From assembly GCA_028714995.1 (NCBI GenBank), contig JAQTLI010000028.1, positions 1 to 13,080 on the forward strand: a DNA stretch of 13,080 nt, in the 5' to 3' direction. Within the stretch, counting starts at the first letter, position 1. Each line of letters begins with the position of its first letter. The DNA is from Methylobacter sp. GTDB taxonomy: Bacteria; Pseudomonadota; Gammaproteobacteria; Methylococcales; Methylomonadaceae. The notes under the pieces were generated by a model. That model saw only the letters and a list, made by a program, of their open reading frames with translations. It had not been told where the DNA came from and ran no database searches. Below, piece after piece: positions 7,399 through 13,080 of this stretch. Position numbers and translations under genes: made by a program.

Positions 7399-10300
7399 TG
7401 AATCTGTCGGCGCTGTTTATCTATCGGCCCGTAGCCACCACGCTCCTGACGATAGCTATCGCCCTGGCGGGTACGCTGGCATTCCTGAATTTGCCGGTAT
7501 CGTCGTTGCCGCAGGTGGATTTTCCGACCATTAGTGTGCAGGCCCAGTTACCCGGCGCCAGCGCCGAAACCATGGCCGCAACGGTAGCCACGCCGCTGGA
7601 GCGGGCATTGGGGCGCATCGCCGGAATTACCGAAATGACTTCCAGCAGCTCGTTGGGGTCTACTCAGATTACCCTGCAATTCGATCTGGATCGAGACATC
7701 AACGGCGCCTCCCGCGATGTGCAGGCGGCTATCAATGCAGCGGCCAATCTGTTACCCAGTACTATGCCGAATCGTCCCAGCTACCGGCGGGATAATCCGG
7801 CTGACTCGCCGATTTTGATACTGGCGCTGACCTCCGAAAGCCTCAGCCGCGGTCAGATGTATGATGTCGCCTCGACCATCCTGGCGCAGAAAATATCGCA
7901 GATTCCCGGCATAGGCCAGGTTCAGATCGGCGGCGCGGCCTTACCGGCGGTGCGGGTCGAGCTGAACCCCAACGCCTTGAGCAAATACGGCGTCGGCCTG
8001 GAAGATGTCAGAAACACCATCACCCAAACCAACACCACACAACCGAAAGGGGTCATGGAAAACGGCGGGCAACGCTGGCAGATTCAGGCCAATGACCAGG
8101 CCCGCAAAGCCGAGGATTACCTGCCGCTGATCGTCAGCTATCGCAATGGCGCGCCGGTCACAATAGCCGATCTCGGCGAGGCGGTGGATTCGGTAGAAGA
8201 TCTGCGCAATACCGGGCTAAAAAACGGCAAACCTTCGGTGTTGCTGATTATCAGAAAGCAACCGCTCGCCAACGTGATTCAAACTGTCGATCAGGTCCAG
8301 GCCATGTTGCCGCAATTGCGTGCCAACATTCCCAGTGCTATCGATTTGTCGGTTGTGGTCGATAGATCGCTGGCCATCCGCGCCTCAATTACCGAGGTCG
8401 AACACAGTTTATTGATCGCCATTGGTCTGGTGATTCTGGTGGTGCTGGTGTTTTTACGCAGTTTGCGTTCGACACTGGTGCCGATTATTGCGGTGCCGGT
8501 GTCACTGATCGGCGCCTGTGCAGTCATGTATTTTTTTAACTACAGTCTAAACAATCTGACCCTGATGGCTTTGACCATCTCCACCGGATTTGTAGTCGAC
8601 GACGCCATCGTGGTCCTGGAAAACACCAATCGGCACATCGAAAAAGGTGTGCCGCCGTTTAAGGCCTCACTATTGGCGGCCAAGGAAGTCGGCTTTACCG
8701 TGCTGGCTATGAGCGTGTCGCTGGTAGCGGTGTTCCTGCCGATTTTATTGATGGGCGGCATAGTCGGTCGCTTGTTCAGGGAATTTGCGGTGACCCTGTC
8801 GGCAGCGGTGCTGGTATCGCTGCTGATATCGCTGACTGTCACGCCGATGCTGTGCGCGCGCTGGCTGGGCAAGGAAAGTCCGCAGCATGGTCGACTCTAT
8901 CAAAGCATAGGCCGAGCCTTCGACCGGCTGCAAGCGGCTTACGAAAGTTCGCTGCGCTGGGCGCTACGTCATGGCCGCATCATGATGCTGATCCTGCTTG
9001 GCACCATCGGACTCAATTTTTATCTGTACACGGCGATCGACAAAGGTTTTTTTCCGACCCAGGACGGCGGCAGACTGATCGGAGAAATTCAAACCGATCA
9101 AGGCACTTCTTTTTGGTCCTTGCAGAAAAAGCTTTCCGAATTTTCCGAGCTGCTGATGAAGGATCCTGCGGTCGCCAATGTGGCAGGATTTGGCGGTGCC
9201 GGATCCGGCACTAATAGCGCCAGAGTCTTCATCGTGCTCAAGCCGCACAATGAACGCGATCCCATTGAAGAAGTCATGGGTCGCCTGCGCGATAAGGTCA
9301 AACGCATTCCCGGCGCCGACCTGCACATGTTCCCTGCGCAAGAACTGCGTATTGGCGGGCGGCCCTCGTTCGGCTCGTTTGACTACGCCTTGCAGGCCGA
9401 CGATCTGGGCCTGCTTCGGGAATGGATGCCGAAAGTGGTTTCTGCACTGTCCAAGCTGCCGGAACTCAGTGACGTCAATACCAACCAGCAAGACAAAGGC
9501 CAGCAGATCGGTTTGGTGGTCGACCGGGATATGGCGTCTCGATATGGCATCAGCCAGGCCATGATCGACGCCAGTCTTAATGATGCTTTTGGTCAACGCC
9601 AGGTTTCGGTGATCTACAATCCGCTCAACCAATATCGGGTAGTGATGGAATTGGCGCCCGAATACTGGCAAAGTCCTGAGGCCTTGAAGCAGGTTTATAT
9701 CAGTGTACCCGCCGAGCGTTTGCAGTCCGGCGAACAACGCGTTGCACGCCAGGTGCCCTTATCGACGCTGGCCAGTTTTGCACCGACCAGCACGCCCTTG
9801 TCCGTCAATCATCAAGGCCAGTTTGCCGCGGCTACGCTGTCGTTTAATCTTCAGCCCGGCACCTCGCTGTCCACTGCCACCCAACTGATCGAAAAAACCA
9901 TGCGCGACATCGGCGTTCCGGATTCGATACAAGGCAGTTTCCAGGGTTCGGCCAAAGCCTTCAAGGAATCGTTGCGCAACCAGCCCTGGCTGATCCTGGC
10001 CGCCTTGCTGAGCATCTACATCGTGCTGGGGGTGCTATACGAAAGCTATATCCACCCGCTGACCATCCTGTCCACCCTGCCTTCGGCCGGCGTTGGCGCG
10101 CTGCTGGCGCTGATGGTTTGCGGCAGCGAATTCAGCATCATCGCCCTGATCGGCGTGATTCTTCTGATCGGCATCGTCAAGAAGAACGCCATCATGATGA
10201 TCGACTTTGCCTTGTTTACCGAACGCGAGCAAGGACTGGATGCTCGGGAAGCTATTTTTCAAGCCTGTCTGCTGCGCTTCAGGCCCATCATGATGACCAC

Positions 10301-10523
10301 GCTGGCCGCGCTATTCGGTGCGCTGCCGCTGGCACTGGGCAGCGGTTACGGTGCGGAACTTCGCCAGCCGCTGGGCATTGCCATTGTCGGCGGCCTGATC
10401 TTCAGTCAGATGCTGACGCTTTACACGACGCCGGTCGTCTATATTTATCTGGATCGTTTCCGGCTTTGGTTTCATGGCCGCTTCTTTAACCGCGCCGCTT
10501 CACTAGCGGAAAAACCCGCTTAG
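7398..10523 (+). CDS. mdtC: RND multidrug efflux permease subunit MdtC/MuxC
   Basis: Second RND permease, 1041 residues from this ATG (E. coli MdtC is about 1025). It opens MNLSALFIYRPVATTLL and is closely MdtC-like: LGRIAGITEMTSSSSLGSTQITLQFDLDRDINGA-type sequence, and TRHI-like NTNRHIEKG after TM4. Asp401/Asp402 in TM4 and Lys928/Lys929 in TM10 are intact. The adjacent GTG at 7395 is an alternative start. I prefer the ATG at 7398 because the TGATG overlap with the mdtB stop is typical and AAGG at 7385-7388 sits nine bases upstream. It is paralogous to mdtB, and the segment around TM10-TM11 is nearly identical even at DNA level. It functions with MdtB as a heteromer. The next gene starts 16 bases after its TAG. 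Confidence 0.95.
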   Translation: MNLSALFIYRPVATTLLTIAIALAGTLAFLNLPVSSLPQVDFPTISVQAQLPGASAETMAATVATPLERALGRIAGITEMTSSSSLGSTQITLQFDLDRDINGASRDVQAAINAAANLLPSTMPNRPSYRRDNPADSPILILALTSESLSRGQMYDVASTILAQKISQIPGIGQVQIGGAALPAVRVELNPNALSKYGVGLEDVRNTITQTNTTQPKGVMENGGQRWQIQANDQARKAEDYLPLIVSYRNGAPVTIADLGEAVDSVEDLRNTGLKNGKPSVLLIIRKQPLANVIQTVDQVQAMLPQLRANIPSAIDLSVVVDRSLAIRASITEVEHSLLIAIGLVILVVLVFLRSLRSTLVPIIAVPVSLIGACAVMYFFNYSLNNLTLMALTISTGFVVDDAIVVLENTNRHIEKGVPPFKASLLAAKEVGFTVLAMSVSLVAVFLPILLMGGIVGRLFREFAVTLSAAVLVSLLISLTVTPMLCARWLGKESPQHGRLYQSIGRAFDRLQAAYESSLRWALRHGRIMMLILLGTIGLNFYLYTAIDKGFFPTQDGGRLIGEIQTDQGTSFWSLQKKLSEFSELLMKDPAVANVAGFGGAGSGTNSARVFIVLKPHNERDPIEEVMGRLRDKVKRIPGADLHMFPAQELRIGGRPSFGSFDYALQADDLGLLREWMPKVVSALSKLPELSDVNTNQQDKGQQIGLVVDRDMASRYGISQAMIDASLNDAFGQRQVSVIYNPLNQYRVVMELAPEYWQSPEALKQVYISVPAERLQSGEQRVARQVPLSTLASFAPTSTPLSVNHQGQFAAATLSFNLQPGTSLSTATQLIEKTMRDIGVPDSIQGSFQGSAKAFKESLRNQPWLILAALLSIYIVLGVLYESYIHPLTILSTLPSAGVGALLALMVCGSEFSIIALIGVILLIGIVKKNAIMMIDFALFTEREQGLDAREAIFQACLLRFRPIMMTTLAALFGALPLALGSGYGAELRQPLGIAIVGGLIFSQMLTLYTTPVVYIYLDRFRLWFHGRFFNRAASLAEKPA

Positions 10524-10539
10524 TACCTCAGAGATTTGC

Positions 10540-12018
10540 ATGACAGTTCGCATCACCCTAACCCTGATTTATTCACTATTAACTGCACAACTGGCCGGTT
10601 GCATGGTGGGGCCGGACTATGTCCGCCCGGAAGTGACGATTCCCAATCAGTTCAAGGAGGTCAAAGGCTGGAAACAGGCCCAGCCCCGCGACAATGTCCT
10701 GTCCGGCAAATGGTGGGAAATTTTCAACGATTCCCGGCTGAATGAATTGGAAGAGCAGGTCGCTGCCGCAAATCAGTCGATAATCCAGGCCGAGGCGCAA
10801 TACCGGCAGGCCCAACATCTGGTGCAATCGGCGCAATCGGCTTTTTTCCCGATTCTCAATCTTACCGGCACGGCTAGCCGGTTTCGCGCAGCCAGCGGGC
10901 AAAACGTGGCGGTACCCGGCGTCAGAAACCTGTTCGGCGCCGCCGGGGCAATTGCTTGGGAGCCGGATTTATGGGGCAGCGTCCGCCGTCAGGTTGAAGC
11001 CAACACCGGCAATGCCCAGGCCAGCGCCGCTACTTTGCAGGCTTTGCGGCTGTCCAGCCAGGCGACATTGGCGGAGGATTATTTTCAACTGAAAGTGCTG
11101 GATGCGCAAAAGGCAATGTTGGATGAACTCGTGGCCGTTTACAGCAAAACCCTGCAAATAGCCAAAAACCGCTATTCAGTCGGTGTGGCCGCCAAGAGCG
11201 ATGTGGTGCTAGCCGAAACCCAGCTGGAATCTGCACGCGCCCAGGCAATCAATCTCGGCGTGGCACGGGCGAAACTGGAACATGCGATAGCGGTATTAAT
11301 CGGCAAAACCCCGGCGGAACTATCCTTGATCCCTGCGCCGCTGGATGTGCAGCCGCCGCCGATACCGGTCAGCCTGCCTTCGGAATTGCTGGAACGACGC
11401 CCCGACATCGCCGCCGCCGAACGCAAAATCGCCGCCGCCAATGCGCAGATCGGCGTGGCCAAGGCGGCTTATTTCCCAACCTTGAATCTGGCCGCCACCA
11501 ATGGTTTTCAAACTTCCACCCTGGATACCCTGTTCAAGGCGGTTAGCCGCTATTGGGCGCTGGGTCCGGCCGGTGCGGCATTGACGCTGTTTGACGGCGG
11601 CGCCAAAAATGCCCAGTACAAACAGGCCATCGATGGTTTCGACGCCAGCGTCGCCGTCTACCGGCAAACGGTGCTGACAGGTTTTCAGGAAGTGGAAGAC
11701 AATCTGGCCGCCTTGCGGATACTGGAGGAAGAGACTCAGGTACAGGATAAGGCCGTCACCGCGGCCAATCTGGCGCTAGCGCTGACCATCAATCAGTATA
11801 AGGCCGGAACCATCAGTTATCTGAATGTGATGACCGCGCAAACCGCGGCCCTGTCCAACCGGCAGACCGCTGTACAGCTACAGGGCGACCGGCTGGCGGC
11901 CTCGGTGTTGCTGGTCAAGGCCTTGGGCGGCGGCTGGAATGTGGCAATGTTGCCGAGCCCTGATGAGGCTGGTGGCGAAGTAAAATGGACGGATTATTTG
12001 ATTTTTCCGGTGGATTGA
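10540..12018 (+). CDS. Outer-membrane efflux lipoprotein, NodT/OprM family (OpmB-like)
   Basis: Outer-membrane channel component of 492 residues that completes the tripartite pump. The signal peptide has a canonical lipobox LAGC with Cys21 lipidated, followed by MVGPDYVRPEV, the standard opening of NodT/OprM proteins. Two OEP repeats follow (about 55-250 and 275-470), with the family motif LLERRPDIAAAERKIAAANAQIGVAKAAYFPTLNL-like segment beginning near residue 281. The C-terminal half contains FQEVEDNLAALR and QYKAGTISYLNVMTAQ. The trimer should form an outer-membrane beta-barrel with a periplasmic alpha-tunnel that docks on the adaptor. Being last in the mdtABC operon mirrors P. aeruginosa muxABC-opmB; E. 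coli mdtABC has no such gene and uses TolC. A weak ribosome binding site (AGAG) lies in the 16-base gap after mdtC. Confidence 0.93.
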   Translation: MTVRITLTLIYSLLTAQLAGCMVGPDYVRPEVTIPNQFKEVKGWKQAQPRDNVLSGKWWEIFNDSRLNELEEQVAAANQSIIQAEAQYRQAQHLVQSAQSAFFPILNLTGTASRFRAASGQNVAVPGVRNLFGAAGAIAWEPDLWGSVRRQVEANTGNAQASAATLQALRLSSQATLAEDYFQLKVLDAQKAMLDELVAVYSKTLQIAKNRYSVGVAAKSDVVLAETQLESARAQAINLGVARAKLEHAIAVLIGKTPAELSLIPAPLDVQPPPIPVSLPSELLERRPDIAAAERKIAAANAQIGVAKAAYFPTLNLAATNGFQTSTLDTLFKAVSRYWALGPAGAALTLFDGGAKNAQYKQAIDGFDASVAVYRQTVLTGFQEVEDNLAALRILEEETQVQDKAVTAANLALALTINQYKAGTISYLNVMTAQTAALSNRQTAVQLQGDRLAASVLLVKALGGGWNVAMLPSPDEAGGEVKWTDYLIFPVD

Positions 12019-12211
12019 GAATTGACATGCTGACTACACTGGATAGACCAAGCTTGATCAAGGCGTTTAGGAGGCGTATTTTTAGTTTGCCTGAAAGGTT
12101 GTTATCAATTATTGATTAATATAGCATCTGGTCTAACGGATTGCTGGGACGGCGTTATACACTCACCGGCGGTTAAAATTAATATACACCTGAAAAGGTG
12201 CCTACTTTACG
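12019..12211. other. Intergenic region between the efflux operon and the cassette-like gene
   Basis: There is no gene here. It contains a short perfect inverted repeat ATCAAT-T-ATTGAT at 12104-12116 in an AT-rich patch. A small hairpin CACCT-GAAA-AGGTG lies at 12187-12200. A copy of GTCTAAC (12131-12137) matches the RYYYAAC core-site consensus. No U-tract terminator for the operon is evident, and no integron integrase or clear attI is visible. Confidence 0.4.
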
Positions 12212-12953
12212 TTAGATCTTAATGGACGATTCCGAGCGCCTTGTCGAGCGATACCTGAACGACCTTTGCAGAGGAGCTGTGCTCTTCGAGCCAGACGGCA
12301 ACATTCCGCCCGACTTCTCCTTCGCAGGAAGCATCGGCGTTGAGGTTCGCCGTCTGAACCAGAACCATGAGCGACTGGACGGCTCAACCGAAGGCCTAGA
12401 GGAACTGGCCATTCCCCTATGGCAACGCCTAAAGAAGTTGCTCCCCTCGATCGGTCCTTCCATTGATGGCGAGAGTTGGTTTGTTGGTATGGACTTCCGT
12501 CGTCCCATCGGACCGTGGAAGCCGCTTCGAGCGAAGATCCAGCGGGAGCTGGTCGCATTCATGAGCGAGCCGGATCGGAAGCAATGCGCCATCTTAGTTA
12601 CTGATAACTTCGAGCTAGACCTAATCCGCGCAAGTAAAGATCACGGAAGTTTCTTCTTGCTCGGCGCGAGCAGCGACGATGATTCAGGTGGCTGGGCAAT
12701 GGGTGAAGTTGAGAAGAACCTTCGACTCTGCATCGCCGAGAAGGAGATGAAGATTGCTCCCTATCGGAGCCGATACAAGGAGTGGTGGTTAGTTCTGCCA
12801 GACCACATTGACTACAGCATGGAACCAGAGGACCGCGAGACATTTCGAACCGAGGTCATGCCGAACCTGAGGCATAGCTTCGACAAAATAGTCCTTATTG
12901 ACCCTCGCAACCATCTCCGTGCGTTTGAGATCTAACCCTTTCATCGAGGGCCG
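12211..12953 (+). mobile_element. Putative integron gene cassette with an attC interrupted by an IS
   Basis: The ORF at 12222-12935 is bracketed by GTTAGAT (12211-12217, fits GTTRRRY) and ATCTAAC (12930-12936, fits RYYYAAC). The two are perfect 7-base complements, as required for the R' and R'' arms of one attC after cassette circularisation. Integrase cuts between G and TT, so the cassette would begin at 12212, only 10 bases before the ATG; the second core site overlaps the TAA stop. Both are typical of cassettes. After R'' comes CCTTTCATCGAGGG (12937-12950), which looks like an attC spacer plus L'' arm. The rest of attC is missing because the IS left end begins at about 12954. No second, clearly palindromic attC and no intI are present, so it could be a lone cassette, part of a CALIN array or a chance match. 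Confidence 0.55.
12222..12935 (+). CDS. Hypothetical protein, possible PD-(D/E)XK nuclease-like fold, cassette-borne
   Basis: Soluble acidic-looking protein of 237 residues with no signal peptide or membrane segment. I do not recognise a named family. The segment PPDFSFAGSIGVEVRRLNQN (29-48) has the spacing of a PD-(D/E)XK core (Asp31, then Glu41-x-Arg43), with Arg where Lys is usual. Later hydrophobic strands, YKEWWLVLPD (185-194) and DKIVLIDP (221-228), resemble the W-containing core strand and the last strand seen in several restriction-endonuclease-like proteins. This is a motif-level guess. The start has almost no ribosome binding site and lies 10 bases after a putative cassette boundary, which fits cassette genes translated from very short leaders. 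It lies 203 bases after the efflux operon, so it is probably unrelated to it. Alternatives are a non-catalytic nuclease-fold protein or an unrelated cassette protein. Confidence 0.75.
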   Translation: MDDSERLVERYLNDLCRGAVLFEPDGNIPPDFSFAGSIGVEVRRLNQNHERLDGSTEGLEELAIPLWQRLKKLLPSIGPSIDGESWFVGMDFRRPIGPWKPLRAKIQRELVAFMSEPDRKQCAILVTDNFELDLIRASKDHGSFFLLGASSDDDSGGWAMGEVEKNLRLCIAEKEMKIAPYRSRYKEWWLVLPDHIDYSMEPEDRETFRTEVMPNLRHSFDKIVLIDPRNHLRAFEI

Positions 12954-13080
12954 TAGGATAATGGTATGGACTCCTCCTCTTCCCAGCGACATCGCGATGT
13001 GCCAAAGTGGAAGAAAGTAACAACCACTTAAATGAAGAAGAGGAATCCGCCATGAATATTACGACAATCGGTTTAGATAT
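12954..13080 (+). mobile_element. Left end of a second IS110-family (IS1111-group) copy, partial
   Basis: This is the inverted counterpart of 1-125, with one mismatch (A12989 against the base complementary to C90). The left end reads TAGGATAATGGTA then TGGACTCCTCC. It contains the perfect 12-bp palindrome ACATCGCGATGT at 12989-13000 and leads into the transposase start at 13052. Because TAGGATAATGGTA is shared by both copies, the true element boundary is either at about 12954 or a few bases further in, with the remainder being a shared target sequence. It adjoins what looks like the first arm of an attC, which suggests site-specific insertion. Confidence 0.85.
13052..13080 (+). CDS. IS110/IS1111-family transposase, N-terminal fragment (cut by window edge)
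   Basis: The visible frame is MNITTIGLD plus the first two bases of the next codon. AGGA at 13041-13044 lies seven bases before the ATG, a good ribosome binding site. The coding direction is outward, opposite to the copy at the left edge, and the nine codons are identical in the two copies. Family assignment rests on the characteristic N-terminus and the IS left end upstream. The catalytic domain lies outside the window. Confidence 0.75.

Noticed and set aside
8964..9737. 257-codon minus-strand open frame inside mdtC, and other long antisense frames
   Set aside because: They are antisense to well-supported RND genes, show no family motifs and are expected from the codon bias of the sense genes.
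12104..12116. Inverted repeat ATCAAT-T-ATTGAT after the efflux operon
   Set aside because: Short and in an AT-rich patch, with no T-tract and no link to a known regulator; could be chance.
12131..12217. Possible upstream attC (GTCTAAC to GTTAGAT, 87 bp)
   Set aside because: The core sites fit the consensus and complement each other at 6 of 7 bases, but the inner L arms match at only about 5 of 8 and the centre is not palindromic. At most a degenerate attC.
12936..12950. Short CCCT...AGGG hairpin after the cassette ORF as a terminator
   Set aside because: Only four G-C/A-T pairs plus a G-U and no T-tract. It is better explained as the start of an attC arm, though the alternative is not excluded.
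12954..13051. Bridge RNA in the IS left end
   Set aside because: In IS1111-group elements the guide RNA is expected on the far side of the transposase, outside the window; only about 100 bases of left end are visible.

Overview
The window looks like a stretch of gammaproteobacterial DNA of moderate GC content. The efflux genes closely resemble the mdtABC / muxABC-opmB type of Gammaproteobacteria. A methanotroph-like (Methylococcales) host would fit the flavour of the proteins, but that is an impression from memory, not something shown here. It is an accessory-type segment: both ends lie inside the left end of an IS110-family (IS1111-group) insertion sequence. The two copies are inverted and their transposase genes point outward.

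Layout. 1-125 is an IS left end (minus orientation) with the first 9 codons of a transposase. 126-415 has no convincing gene. 416-1879 encodes a 487-aa lipoprotein with a metallo-beta-lactamase (MBL) fold and a complete metal-binding set. It is followed by a perfect 16-bp stem-loop (1892-1928) and an intergenic region that becomes very AT-rich. That region carries two copies of the palindrome TCAAA-N6-TTTGA exactly 50 bp apart, the second abutting a TATAAT. 2319-12018 is a five-gene, same-strand, tightly packed operon: a TetR/CecR-like regulator, an MdtA-type periplasmic adaptor, MdtB-type and MdtC-type RND permeases, and a NodT/OprM-type outer-membrane lipoprotein. 12222-12935 encodes a 237-aa protein of unknown function. 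12954-13080 is the second IS left end.

How the genes work together. MdtB and MdtC homologues form a heteromeric RND pump in the inner membrane. The adaptor bridges it to the outer-membrane channel encoded last in the operon, giving a complete tripartite exporter. The arrangement matches P. aeruginosa muxABC-opmB more than E. coli mdtABC, which borrows TolC. The regulator, encoded first, probably represses its own operon through the two palindromes. The MBL lipoprotein is upstream, on the same strand, and probably a separate transcription unit.

The most interesting part is the right edge. The 237-aa ORF has the architecture of a mobile integron gene cassette. GTTAGAT lies 10 nt before its ATG and ATCTAAC overlaps its stop codon; the two are perfect 7-bp complements, as expected for the R' and R'' core sites of one attC. 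The presumed attC is cut after about 24 nt by the IS, which recalls the IS1111-attC group that targets attC sites. The ORF has a possible PD-(D/E)XK-like motif. No integron integrase is visible. The efflux operon itself is a known type of system; I see no clearly new multi-gene system in the window.
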